From assembly GCA_037355855.1 (NCBI GenBank), contig CM074768.1, positions 1,240,001 through 1,304,000 of the forward strand: a stretch of 64,000 nucleotides of DNA. Direction: 5' to 3'. The stretch is from Pseudo-nitzschia pungens. Its lineage: Eukaryota > Bacillariophyta > Bacillariophyceae > Bacillariales > Bacillariaceae. A program made the position numbers and the translations under genes. The notes under the pieces are model-generated. The model saw nothing but the letters and a program-made list of their open reading frames with translations, did no database searches and had not been told where the DNA came from. This document shows positions 1-10,218 of this stretch, one piece after another; the stretch's first letter is position 1; every line of letters begins with the position of its first letter.

Positions 1-2
1 AG

Positions 3-107
3 TCGCTGGCGGAGGACTACGATTTCGATCCCGCCGGGGACGACTTTCCCGAGAAGGTCATGCCGCCGCAGATGATGGAGGCCATCAAGAAGGTCCAATC
101 GGAGTAA
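3..107 (+). CDS. 3' end of an unidentified protein-coding gene (partial)
   Basis: The first 107 bases carry an open frame entering from the left edge. It encodes about 34 residues ending in a Met/Glu/Lys-rich tail (KVMPPQMMEAIKKVQSE) before a TAA at 105-107. Codon use is GC-rich at third positions, like the neighbouring host genes, and the other two forward frames lack such a coherent acidic/basic helix-like end. The gene is convergent with the kinase gene on the other strand. Too little is present to name a family; the product stays unknown. Confidence 0.6.
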   Translation, partial: SLAEDYDFDPAGDDFPEKVMPPQMMEAIKKVQSE

Positions 108-1093
108 GATGGATACGGTCATTCATTCATTCACCGAAGATGGCAGCGCGGATCGTGTGCGCATCGATTGGGTTGCGCGCATTGTGCATAATGTGCATAT
201 TGTGATTATCAAACTACATCATGTAAAACAAAACAAAACAATACCCGGACGGATCGCGATTGGTTCGGATCGAAAGAGCGATTGATTCGATTCGTCCCGG
301 TCGGGAGACGTGAACCGGAGTGGCTCCGTGGTGGGGCACGGGGATGGCACGGACAAGGAACCGACGGGTTTTTTCGGTCGTTGTAGGAATGACGATCCCT
401 TGCATCCATTGCGATGGATTCATTGCTTGCTTGCTTGCAATACCACCACACGGACGGAGCAGGGATCCGATGCGAGAACGCATGGCAACAACGACTCCAC
501 CAATGAACACACACCATTTGTTCGTCTTGATGGTTTTGGTGGAGGCTTTGTTGCCTTTGCGTCTGAACAATGCGAAAATCCTCTTGTTGGCTTCTGTGCC
601 GCTGCCAAAACCGCGACACACTCCAAGCTCCCACACTGGCGCTCCGTCACCTCTCCTAATTTTTAACAATACTTTTAAAAAGATCTAACTGTAAATAGTT
701 GACTAACCGTTGGCGTTTGACAACCAAATTTCTATTGTGCATCGACGATACTCTACTAATGTAGTTCGATTGCAATCGATGATCTCTCCGAATATCGGTG
801 TGACGAGATGGGGTCAACCTTCAAAACTGCAACGTTGCACGACGTCGAAGTCGCGCGAGACGCACATGCGCATGCAATCGTTGACGCGGTCATTGTTGCG
901 AATGCCTTCCGACTCACACATGGCAGTAAGAGTTTATGGTCAGGATTGATGCGCGTTCAAAATTGCGATTGCCTTCGAAAAAGCGTCCGGGGTTCCTTCC
1001 ACCGATTGCTAGACGGTTTGCTTGCTTCCTCGCTCGTTCGCTCTCTTTTCTTGCTCGGTTCCGTGCCTGCTGTTGGTTCGCTTGCTTGCTTGC
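108..1093. other. intergenic region between convergent genes
   Basis: Nearly 1 kb between the two stop codons. It contains short CTTGC repeats (about 1018-1095) and several overlapping open frames on both strands, none with recognisable domains. I see no gene, RNA or mobile element here. Confidence 0.5.
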
Positions 1094-4012
1094 TTACTTG
1101 TCCAATACCCCGGACGCCTGAATGGCCGCCAGACGGCACCAGAACGAGACCCGTCCCGAATCGGAAGTGGCGGTGGCTCCGTCCAACCAGCCCGGATCGT
1201 GCGCCGGTTGCACCCGCGGTGGATTGTTTCCCGTCCCGTTGCCGCCCACGTCGGTGCTCCACTGTACTTGCTGCGGCAGCGGTGGCGGCTCGAACGGTTG
1301 CTCCCGCGGCAGCAACGGCGATGGTTGCTGCATTGGTTGCTGCAATGGTCGCTGCTCCCCGCGGCCGGACCGCTCGTGGAGTTCCGATAGGACGGACCGG
1401 AGCTGGCGGCAGATTTCGGAAAAGCTCGGTCGTTTGTTGGGATCCTCGTGCCAGCACCGCTGCATCAGGTGCCGGAGCCCGATCGGCATGCCGACGCTCC
1501 CGGTGCGGGGATCCAGCGTCACGGGGGGCCGGGGCCGGAGGGCCTGTTCGGTGTCGCAGACCTCGGCCGCCGACAAAAAGTTGCACCGGGTGCCCTCAAA
1601 GACCTCCCACATGCAAATCCCGTAGGAATACACGTCGGACGGCAATCCGTAGGGGAGGCACTGGATGACCTCGGGGGCCATGGTCCGCATCGTCCCGATC
1701 AGTCCCGTCATCTTGTAGGTGTCGTAGTAATCGTTGCTCGCAGCGCTCTCGGTGGCAGCGGCGCCATCCCCACTCGACTCCCCCGCGCTTTCGGATGCGG
1801 AACGGGCGGAACGGGGAGGTCCCGACGACACCCTGTCCCGTGGTTTGCACTCCTTCGCCAGTCCGAAATCAAAGATTTGCATCCGCTGCTGCAGATACTG
1901 GGATGCATCGGCATAAGCATTATTGCCGTCGCCAACCGTGGGCATCGGCACCAGTCGTTTTCCGCCCACGTTCTCGGTTTTCAGGTCGCGAAAGACAATC
2001 TTGTGGTGGTGCAGGTACCGCATGCCCTCCGCGACGTCAAAGAGAGCCAGGACGCGTTCCCCCAACAGCACCAAAGAGTCCGGGGGACAAGAGGATATGG
2101 TGGGACAATTGGCCGATGGCGACGGACCGTCGATTTCGTCAACGGCCGGAATCAACGACGCCGACGCCGATGCCGACAAAACCGAAGAAGCACTGTCCCG
2201 GGATGTGTCGCACCAAAACAGATTGTTCCAGGAGGGTCTTCTCTCCGAGGGAGACGACCACCACGACGCAAGGGACGGAGCGTTGTTCCGGTGGTGGTTT
2301 GCTCTGATTTTTACCCGTTCCAGAATGCTTCCCTGGCGCTTCCCCCAGGAGGTTGCCAGTTCGGCCAGCGTGAGGTGCAATCGATCGAGGAGCAAGCCGA
2401 AATCGGGCGATCCCGGGTCCGAGACGATGCCCCTCAGGGTTATCAGGTTGGGGTGGTTGTCAAAGGTCTTGTAGTAGGGATAATAGTCGTGGTGATGATG
2501 ATGGTGATGTCGAAGCGAGGAGGATTCCGTGTAGGATCTCTGTTCGATGCAATAGAGTTGTTGCAACCGTGCCAAAAACTTGGCTTCCCTCGCCAAATCC
2601 TTCGCTGCCTCGATGCGCTTTTTGGGATACAGGTCTTTTCGTATTTGTTTCATGACCAGCAAGGAGCAGGTCCCGCCGGAGGTTTCCGTTTCCGTAGCGG
2701 TTTCCGTCCCCGTTCCCTGGGTCTGCAGCGTGTCGCTGCTATCGTTGTCGGCCCGTGTGATGGACGCGGTGGGGGAGGGTTTTCGGGTGACACTTTTCCA
2801 TTGCTGCCTCCGTCGCCAGCAATTCTGGGCGAGTTCCCGTCGCAGCATGCGATCGGTCCGGACGTTCTCCATGTGGATCTTCCGGCTCCGTTCCTTGGAC
2901 GAGCACGAATCGGGCAACCGCCGTGGCGGCTTCCCTGGAGAATGACGGGGACGCAACTGCGGCTGCGATTGCGATTGCGATTGCTGCCGGTTCGAACCGG
3001 CTGCACCGGCAACGGCACCGGCACGAGTGATACCGTTGCCGTTGCCGTCGCTGTTGCCCCCCCCGAGCGAAGACACGCAGGGCTCGGTAGGAGAGGACAA
3101 CCACAGAGATGGTTTGTCGGAAGGATGATGATAATGATGATAACGATGATGATGATGATGATGATAATGATGGGAGAAACCGCCGTGTCGTTGCCTCGTT
3201 GTGGGAACCGTGATGGTCCCGTGGGCATTTCCGTACAGGTCCAGGTCGGAATTGTTGATGGACCGGCTGCTGCTCATGAGCACGGAAGGCACGCCAAAAG
3301 CGGAAACCTTTCGTCGATCGGTGGTGTCACCGGTGTCGCCCCCCCCGTGAAAATTGAGATCGGCGTTGTTGATCGAACGACAGCCGACGCTCCGTGCGTC
3401 CGAGAAGGAGGATCGCCGCAGTGTCACGAGCCCGCCGCTGGCTTCCGGCCCGAGAGAATCGGAATCCCCGGTCAATGGACTGCAAGGTTCGTCGTTGTCG
3501 TTGTCGTTGTCGTTGTCGCTGTCGTCTCCGTCCACTTGAACATAACGCTCGAGGTGATTCCGAGACCGCAAGCGAATCATTCCCACCTTGATGACGGTTC
3601 CAAATTCTCCCATGCCAATGGTTGTTTCCACTTCGACTTCGTTCGGTTCGAATCGGGGAACAACCACGCCGATGTGGGTGGTCTTGGCGCAATCGTTCGC
3701 ACCCGAGTTTGCATTCGCCGTTGCTGTTGCTGTTGTTGTTGTTGCTGCTGCCGAAAGCGTTGCCGAAAGCGTTCTTGCCCCATCCGCGTTGTTGTCCTGC
3801 TCCTGCTCCTGTACCCGATCCGTTGCTTGGATGTCCCTTGCTATAGGAACCCCACCGGTGGAAAAGAAAGTCGAGTCCGTCTCCATCTTATCGAGATACG
3901 TCCAGGTGACTTCGCGCATTTGTTTGACAATGGAATCCTCCCGTTTCCGTCGACCCGCGTTGGAACTCGGAAAGAGACTCCTTTGGGTGCTGCTCCGGCT
4001 CGAATGCGTCAT
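1094..4012 (-). CDS. TKL-like protein kinase with a huge N-lobe insertion
   Basis: A single 972-codon frame encodes a Ser/Thr-type (tyrosine-kinase-like) protein kinase. Visible motifs, in residue numbers: glycine loop GMGEFGTV at about 133-140, ATP-binding lysine in VMKQ at 454, helix-C glutamate in REAKF near 476, catalytic loop FRDLKTEN at 674-681 (Phe replaces the usual His of HRD, while Asp676, Lys678 and Asn681 are kept), DFG at 715-717, and APE at 779-781 preceded by GTMRTM. About 310 residues of low complexity (Asp/Asn runs, His runs, Ser/Gln repeats) separate the glycine loop from the VMK lysine, where kinases normally have some 10-20. The C-terminus after about 875 is Pro/Gln rich. 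All catalytic residues are present, so it is probably active; the substrate is unknown. Start chosen at the first ATG of the frame. Confidence 0.85.
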   Translation of the reverse strand: MTHSSRSSTQRSLFPSSNAGRRKREDSIVKQMREVTWTYLDKMETDSTFFSTGGVPIARDIQATDRVQEQEQDNNADGARTLSATLSAAATTTTATATANANSGANDCAKTTHIGVVVPRFEPNEVEVETTIGMGEFGTVIKVGMIRLRSRNHLERYVQVDGDDSDNDNDNDNDEPCSPLTGDSDSLGPEASGGLVTLRRSSFSDARSVGCRSINNADLNFHGGGDTGDTTDRRKVSAFGVPSVLMSSSRSINNSDLDLYGNAHGTITVPTTRQRHGGFSHHYHHHHHHRYHHYHHPSDKPSLWLSSPTEPCVSSLGGGNSDGNGNGITRAGAVAGAAGSNRQQSQSQSQPQLRPRHSPGKPPRRLPDSCSSKERSRKIHMENVRTDRMLRRELAQNCWRRRQQWKSVTRKPSPTASITRADNDSSDTLQTQGTGTETATETETSGGTCSLLVMKQIRKDLYPKKRIEAAKDLAREAKFLARLQQLYCIEQRSYTESSSLRHHHHHHHDYYPYYKTFDNHPNLITLRGIVSDPGSPDFGLLLDRLHLTLAELATSWGKRQGSILERVKIRANHHRNNAPSLASWWSSPSERRPSWNNLFWCDTSRDSASSVLSASASASLIPAVDEIDGPSPSANCPTISSCPPDSLVLLGERVLALFDVAEGMRYLHHHKIVFRDLKTENVGGKRLVPMPTVGDGNNAYADASQYLQQRMQIFDFGLAKECKPRDRVSSGPPRSARSASESAGESSGDGAAATESAASNDYYDTYKMTGLIGTMRTMAPEVIQCLPYGLPSDVYSYGICMWEVFEGTRCNFLSAAEVCDTEQALRPRPPVTLDPRTGSVGMPIGLRHLMQRCWHEDPNKRPSFSEICRQLRSVLSELHERSGRGEQRPLQQPMQQPSPLLPREQPFEPPPLPQQVQWSTDVGGNGTGNNPPRVQPAHDPGWLDGATATSDSGRVSFWCRLAAIQASGVLDK
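3493..3525. repeat. hexanucleotide microsatellite coding for Asp-Asn repeats
   Basis: A run of GTTGTC-type units inside the kinase gene reads as alternating Asp/Asn on the minus strand (residues about 163-175). It belongs to the low-complexity insert in the kinase N-lobe and is likely to be length-polymorphic. Confidence 0.7.
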
Positions 4013-4574
4013 TGTGAGGTTGTTGCGGTATTGCTGTGATTGTGGTTATTATTGTTATTATTTTCGTACACGTACGATATCTTCTGTGGAATAACAATAT
4101 ATATGATTATTCCTTTGATGTAAAGCGTACGTGTAGCATGTATGGTATCGGTTTGTCGGTCCCTAATTCCATTCACCGGCCCACAAAACAAGCATTAGAT
4201 CCGCAGAAAGTTTTGTCGTGTTTGGGTCTCTTGCCAACAGTGGAGGTGGCTTCGGTGTTGGAGGGTACGGAATATTTTTGAATACGGAGTATTGAGTATG
4301 GAAGAGTGTAGTGAACACGAATTATTGAATAGCGAATTTGGATATTGATGCCGCACTACGAGTGCAGCAAGTATGCTTCTGTCCTCCTCTGCTACTTCCG
4401 TACGTGTACTCGTTTGTTTGTTTGTAGTCCTCCGTCCAATGCGTTCCGTGGTGTGATTCCTTCCAGCTTCTTTCTATGCCTCGTTCCACGTCTCATTCAT
4501 CGTCTTCTTCTTCTTCTTCTTCTTTTCGGGTATTCTATAGCGTGCTTCTCTCGTTCTCTCTTCAATTATCAATC

Positions 4575-4607
<33 letters not shown>

Positions 4608-6083
4608 TCAGGCAGGGATGCATGCATTGTTTACTCTCCCGTGTCGGCTGTGATCACAACATGTGGTGGTCTACGGTATTGCTCTGTAGGTCACTGTACA
4701 ACAACATACAAGGATGAATAGTTTTTCGAGTTCAATCGAGAACAATCTGCCAAAGATATATACGCTAATGGTAAGGTTACTGGTAATTACTGGTAAGTCA
4801 CTGGTACTGGTACGGAATAAAGTAAGGTTACTGTACGATACTTCTTGTACTTCTTCTACAGTGGTTTCGGATCGCCACGATCACAAAAACCCCGACTGAT
4901 TTGGTGTGTATGCTGACGGCTATCGACCACTCATCCAGTCCCAGGCAGCCTCCGATGATGGTGTCACCTCTGCTATTACCGGTACGTATTGCTACGGTGC
5001 TGTTATTTGTATTTTGATTATTGTTCTTGTTTCTGCAGAGAAATAGTAAGCACCCGCGAGAACATGTTCGTCGCCATCGTTCGATCGAAAGAACTTTGTA
5101 GAGGCTACGGTATCGTTGGTGAAATGTTCTTATTGCTTTCCATAAGGTTACTATATATATAGCTGACGCGTTCTTTCGCCAAACAATATGTATTGCATCT
5201 CTAGAGAGAGGGGCCCTAACATATCTCTAGTACTGTACAGTATGTATCGATCAATTCACATGGAACACCTTCTGTTTCGTTCACCAAAAAATAAATGTTC
5301 CCTATTTCAAAGAATATCGCGCCAATGAGTTGTTCTTTGGTGTCGAAAGAGATTGATAAACAACCTACGGTACGTAAGAGTACCGGTAATTACGGTAAAT
5401 TACTGGCAACACAATTGCTTGCACGTACGTAGTCTATGGACCACAGCCACAGTGAAACGAACGTCATACGACAATAGACACTCTTTCGAGAATTCGCGAT
5501 GACGAAACCGTGAAGGTTCAATCACAGTAAGGTTTACGGTAGTAAATTCTTACTTCTAGTACTAGAGTTTACCAGTGCAGAGAGAACGAAGTCGCACGGG
5601 AATGAAATAAATAATAATAACAAAGGAATGATTTCTGCTACCGTACGATTTGACTTGACTCGACTCGACTCGACTCGACTCGACTGAACACCGATTACTG
5701 TAGGGATTTTAAGATCTTACTTCGTACATACGGTACGGTACAATACGGGTACACGTACTTCGTACACTATTCATTACTTCTATTTTTAAAATTAAGATGT
5801 CACACACCATTTGTTTAATGATTTTGAAGCTATTCAACAAGCTCTTATCGGTTCGGTTCAGGCTTTTGAGGGCATTGGACAGGCATCGGTTGTGAGGGTT
5901 GTTTCATGTCGTTTTTGACCGGTCGCAGCCTGATGATAACTAGTACTACTGTTTCAAGCGCGATCGATGAGTTGCGCAAAACATTCATGCTCTCGATTGT
6001 TGTCGATGGTGACCAACGGGTTCGATAGAAAGACTATTGATGATCGTCGTCAATGCCCGATTTGTTCATTCGCTCGTTCCCTC
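4013..6083. other. 2-kb intergenic region with microsatellites
   Basis: Between the divergently placed kinase start and the phytoene synthase stop I see no credible gene. It holds a TTC run (about 4504-4527), an AATC run (about 4568-4605), an ACTCG run (about 5656-5685), and several GTAAGGTTAC-type motifs (4784, 4830). Promoter elements for the kinase gene presumably lie next to 4012, but none is distinctive. Confidence 0.5.
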
Positions 6084-7439
6084 TCAAAAAAAGACTTTGG
6101 TGGCGGCTCGCAGAGAGGCCTGGAACTTTCGAAGGGTGCTGATTTTCACCCGATCCTGGCCGTTGCTTTTGCTGCCCAGATTGTCGTAACCCCGTCGTTC
6201 CAGCTCCTGCAGATAGTCGCGATACAATTCGACAATCACCTGCACCAACAAGGGGCCCAGAGGCGCCGGCAGGGTCGATCGACCGTCTTCGGCGCGAGCC
6301 AAGAGCACGTGCGCTCGGTCGGAAACCTTCCGAACGACACGTTTGTATCCGTCGGGTGCGGGTGTGTTCGAACCAGAGGATGCCTCCCTCAGCAATTCGG
6401 CTTCGTTTTGTTCCGCCAGGCCCTCGTCTCGGAGCATGTCGCGGGGAAGATACATGCGTCCGAGCTTGGCATCTTGCGTCGCATCTCGCAGGATGTTGAC
6501 CAACTGGATGGCCTTGCCGAGACAAATCGCTGGTTCCTTGGCGGTTTCGACCGCACGAAACGTGGCCTCTGTTGTCTTATTGTTGCCGCCATTTCCTTCG
6601 GGCGTCAGCAAGAGTGGCAAGAGCATGAGACCCACCGTTCCGGCGACCTGATAGGCGTACAATTCCAATTCGTCCATGTCTTGAATTCGTCGTTGGCCCA
6701 CGGCGTCTGCTTTCATTCCATTGATCATGTCGTCGAAGGGTTTCCGGCTCAACAGGCTCTGTCTTTCGTCCTTGTTTCCCAGGTATTGGTATCGGTCGAT
6801 GCACTCTTTGAGGGCCAAATCCATCAGATAGTCGTCTTCGGTATACTCTGCCGTCGCCTCGGAGCTGCTGCTGGCACTCGCGGACTCGCGAGCGCATTCT
6901 TCGGGACTGCTCCACAAGTTTTCGAATCGTTTCTGCCACACATCCAATTGCCGCTGCACCAATTCGGGATCGCCCGAGTTTTCTTCCGAGTCACAAATCT
7001 CGTCCAATCGACGGCACCATGCATACAGCGCCGAAGCATCCTTAGCCTTGTTGGGTGGAAGCAGTCGGCTTGCAAACAACAGGATGGGGTCGTGCCGAGC
7101 CATGAGATTTTGAATGGCCGAATCCGTTCGTTCTCTTCGCTGCCGTGTGATCATCGCTGCATCGAGTGATCCGTCGTCCCCTCCCGCCGTGCTCATCGAA
7201 AGACGGCGAAGCGGAGCCGAACGAGATGCCTTTGTCGCGGCGGGGTTGCATCGATCACAATGACAACTCTTGGACCAATTCCTCCGTTCGCAAATATTTT
7301 CAAAAATCGAGTTTTGCTCGCCGGGCCTTGTCGACGGGGTCACTGAGGATTGTTTGAGGAGGAGTCCCGATCTGTGAGCGACGAACCCTTCCGCGGCCAT
7401 CGCTGTCAGGATTATGGCGAGGAACAAGCTTGCCCGCAT
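6084..7439 (-). CDS. PSY: phytoene synthase, plastid-targeted
   Basis: Phytoene synthase condenses two geranylgeranyl diphosphates to phytoene, the first committed step of carotenoid synthesis in the plastid. The frame extends further upstream, but the Met at 7439 is chosen because it begins a classic signal peptide (MRASLFLAIILTAMAAEG) followed at once by Phe (EG-FVAHR), the diatom plastid-import type of junction, then a Ser/Arg-rich transit region. In the resulting 451 residues, both Asp-rich substrate/Mg sites are intact: DEICD at 146-150 and DATQD at 319-323, the latter inside NILRDATQDAKLGRMYLP. Other family blocks visible are YAWCRRLDE, PFDDMINGMKAD and YAYQVAGTVGLM. A Ser/Ala/Glu insert at about 178-203 is unusual in length. 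No intron is needed. Squalene synthase is the main alternative but fits these blocks less well. Confidence 0.93.
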   Translation of the reverse strand: MRASLFLAIILTAMAAEGFVAHRSGLLLKQSSVTPSTRPGEQNSIFENICERRNWSKSCHCDRCNPAATKASRSAPLRRLSMSTAGGDDGSLDAAMITRQRRERTDSAIQNLMARHDPILLFASRLLPPNKAKDASALYAWCRRLDEICDSEENSGDPELVQRQLDVWQKRFENLWSSPEECARESASASSSSEATAEYTEDDYLMDLALKECIDRYQYLGNKDERQSLLSRKPFDDMINGMKADAVGQRRIQDMDELELYAYQVAGTVGLMLLPLLLTPEGNGGNNKTTEATFRAVETAKEPAICLGKAIQLVNILRDATQDAKLGRMYLPRDMLRDEGLAEQNEAELLREASSGSNTPAPDGYKRVVRKVSDRAHVLLARAEDGRSTLPAPLGPLLVQVIVELYRDYLQELERRGYDNLGSKSNGQDRVKISTLRKFQASLRAATKVFF

Positions 7440-8090
7440 CCCAAACCCGGAAAAAAGATTCCCCAGCTGATCCCTCCGACGATTTTCGTTTGAAACACGT
7501 CGTCTTTTCCGGAAGTGCTGGCGATAATGATGCATATGGCCCATGGAATGCCTCGAAACCAACGAGCTCGAAAGATGCGATAGGTTACTGTCTCTCAGTC
7601 TTCAGAAGATATCCTGCTCTCTATTTCTCACTTTTAGGCCGAGCGTTGTACTTCGTAGTTTGTAGTGATGCGTGCCAGTAAACTTACTCGTTTGTCAGTT
7701 ACGGCCATCAACTGATGACCTTGGTACGAGCACGTACCGTACGTTTATTCAATACCAGGAAAATGGTTGATGTTTGTTCTCTCGAGAAACTTGAAAGATT
7801 GTTGAAAGATTTCCCCACAAGTTTATTACTACGGATCCCCTAACAATTGATTTTAGGTTAACGGAGATTAGTGGAACACATACCAAAAAAAAGAACCTTA
7901 ACCCCCTCCTTACCAAAAATTTGACTCACATTTTAGAGATTACTGAAACCCCTTCGACTGTCGTCATTGGCTGCCATTGACTCACCTAGAGGGGGATTGA
8001 AAAGACTAATTGATTAGATCTATTTTGTGAGAACACGAGTGTTCTTCGGTTCTTTGGTTCGAATGTTTCGTTTCCGACAACAACAGGTGA
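7440..8090. other. intergenic region upstream of phytoene synthase
   Basis: The 5' flank of the phytoene synthase gene and the left flank of the transposase relic. The open frame continues upstream of the chosen start but encodes only a basic, His/Arg-rich stretch. No element boundary could be fixed here. Confidence 0.4.
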
Positions 8091-8650
8091 AGCAACGACC
8101 TGGCTGATGAGAGGGCAAGGGCCCGAAGAGCTCTCCAACTCACCAGAGAGCTTGGGAAGAAGAGGAAGTCACTTCCACATCTAGGAGGTGGTGGAAGCAG
8201 GGGGTATGCAGTTTGGTTCCGGGAAGAAGAGCTTGCAAGAAAATTGGCTGGGGAACCAACAACTGCGTCGGAAGCAACAAGCCTGAAGAGATGGGAGAAG
8301 AGGCTCCATCCATATAGGATGACTGGTAACAGGGAAAAAGAGCAGCTTGTCGGACCTGCGTTGATTAGTCTTGCTATTTGCCTTGTCATCTATCCACAGA
8401 GTACTCTTGATGAGATAGCGATGTATCTCTACAATGACGGATTTCCAGTTTATTCCAATCAGCTGATCTCTTGTCGATTAAAGGAGCTAGAAATCTCCAA
8501 GAAAAAGGCCAGTATCGAGGCTTACAAGGCCTACTCAGCAAAGAACTTGAGGAGGGAGTACTTGTTTTGGAACAGACCATTGCCAATTGGTGTGGTTGGC
8601 ATTCCCAGGAAGCGCTTTATCGATGTCAATGAATTTGCCATGGAGCACAG

Positions 8651-9186
8651 GAACATTATGGAAAAAAGTTTTTTTGAGAAAATTTCCATATTCATGCGCG
8701 TTGCGCGCAATAAAATTGATGTATTTTTAACGGCTGTTTTTTGTTGAATATCCACTTTAACGGCTGTACGAGTACGCAGAGTGTCCTCAAAACTGTCCTC
8801 AAAACGTGTCCTCAAAAAGTGTCCTCAACGATTTTGTCCTCAACAGACTGTCCTCAACCATTATGTCCTCAAAAATTATGTCCTCAACGTTTTGTCCTCA
8901 ACCTCAACGTTGAAGTCATAGAGGTTGAGGACAAAACGTTGAGGACATAATTTTTGAGGACATAATGGTTGAGGACAGTCTGTTGAGGACAAAATCGTTG
9001 AGGACACTTTTTGAGGACAATCGTTTTTTGAGGACAAAGATGACGGTTGAAGACCGTTAAATTATGGTCGCTCTTCTTTAAATATAGAAGAGCCGTTATT
9101 GCCCTAAGATTTTTTGAGAGTAGTCGCGCGCACAATGCGCATGAAAATGGAAATTTTCCAGAAAAGTTTTTTTTTCCATAATGTTC
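8651..9186. mobile_element. 536-bp foldback element inserted in the transposase gene
   Basis: The outer ends are inverted copies beginning GAACATTATGGAAAAAA (8651 onward and, reversed, ending at 9186), with the similarity running inward for about 55 bases to a CATGCGC block. The flanks carry CAG at 8648-8650 and 9187-9189, read as a 3-bp target duplication. Inside lies a second, nearly perfect hairpin made of GTCCTCAA units. No open frame of its own is convincing, so it is non-autonomous. A 3-bp duplication is compatible with PIF/Harbinger-type integration, but CAG is not the usual TWA target, so the superfamily is left open. Confidence 0.8.
8782..9040. repeat. long hairpin built of GTCCTCAA units
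   Basis: From 8782 to about 8905 the unit GTCCTCAA recurs some nine times with short variable spacers; from about 8926 to 9040 the reverse complement TTGAGGAC recurs with the same spacers in mirror order. The loop is only about 15-20 bases around GAAGTCATAGAGG. The two arms match unit by unit, so a transcript would form a very stable stem. Confidence 0.85.
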
Positions 9187-9811
9187 CAGAAGACTGAAGA
9201 GATCTGGAGGATGGGCACTTCGATTCCGTAGGATCCGAACAATTGGAAACTATGAGAAGGGAGAGAAGCTCACCGTCATGATTGCTGTAGAGGCAGGGGA
9301 TCCTGCAGTGCCAGACAACCAAACAGGGAGTATTGCTCATCCAAGGAGGTGGATTGATGTCAGAAAGGTTGCTGGGACCACAGGCTACAATTTTGCTCAG
9401 TTTATTGGCAGTATTTGCTCATCGATTGAGCGAGATCAGATCCCCGGAATCAACAATTGGAGAGTGTTCTTGTGGGACAACTTGAGCTCTCACTACAGTC
9501 CTCTTGTTTATGAGACTGTAATGGGGAGAGAAGGACCGACAAGGTTTGATATTCTCCCGCGTCCGGCCTATCAACCAAAGTATGGCCCCATCGAGTATGT
9601 GATCTGTCAGCTTATCAACCACATGAAAATCAATGTGACCAGGCAATTAAATCTGGATCAACTGGAGCAACAGATACTGGAATCAGCGGCAAAGATTGGT
9701 CCCTTCGATGCGACGTTTGCTCATTGTGGATACAGTGAGGATTGTACATACGAGGGTGTTGAAATAGTGGAGGAGGATCCGGACGCACCACTTGGTCCAC
9801 CGGATCCATGA

Positions 9812-10218
9812 GACCCTTCTGTATATTGTTGCGTCTCCACCAGTAGATTGTTGTGTCTCAATGACTGATAATATTTAAAAAAAGGTATCAATTCCTATAT
9901 CTAGTATATGTAGCTCTGCTTTTCAATCGCAGTTCGATTATATTGTTACCGGTATTATTGTATTACGAAGTATTTTTTTTAGTAATATATAAATAATGAA
10001 ATTTGCATGAAGTCGACAACCTTTTCAGACACGAGAGCGTTTTGTATTTCTCGTTTCCAAACCAAAATGGAATTCTTCGTGAGGAATGTTTACTTTCGCC
10101 GCTTGAATCGAAGGAAAATCACAACACCTTGTCTGGCCAGAGCCTCCAAAATGCCACCCATGTTTCTATCTGCACCGTCGATACATTTTTCTACGCAGCA
10201 TGCGTAGATAAATTTTGC
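9812..10218. other. intergenic region
   Basis: AT-rich flank between the transposase relic and the convergent large membrane-protein gene. It holds a duplicated phrase around GATTGTTGTGTCTC (9825-9865), possibly part of the dead transposon's right end, and otherwise nothing recognisable. Confidence 0.4.

Larger units (their letters stand above)
8091..9811 (+). pseudogene. DD38E transposase (Tc1/mariner-IS630 superfamily), split by an inserted element
   Basis: Two frames, 8091-8648 and 9190-9811, are halves of one DDE_3-type transposase. Catalytic residues can be placed: first Asp in FIDVNEF (codon 8622), second Asp in LWDNLSSH (9476), Glu in YGPIEYV (9593), with 38 residues between the last two. 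The halves are separated by a foldback element at 8651-9186. Deleting it with one copy of the 3-bp duplication CAG rejoins the frame as AMEHR-RLKRSGG without a stop. The frame opens after a TGA at 8088 and has no ATG before the DNA-binding-like region, so the 5' end is also missing or altered. A Glu/Asp/Pro tail ends at a TGA at 9809. The gene is therefore doubly defective. No terminal inverted repeats of the host transposon itself were recognised. Confidence 0.75.

Noticed and set aside
1448..4039. 863-codon plus-strand open frame opposite the kinase gene
   Set aside because: The minus strand carries all kinase motifs in order; the plus-strand product is Val/Arg/Met-run low complexity with no domain and follows from GC-rich codon use.
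5967..7169. 400-codon plus-strand open frame
   Set aside because: Antisense to phytoene synthase, which has intact family motifs; the plus-strand product shows no domain.
8782..9040. CRISPR-like array of GTCCTCAA units
   Set aside because: Units are far too short, spacers are irregular and mirrored between arms, and there are no cas genes in this eukaryotic context; it is the stem of a foldback element.
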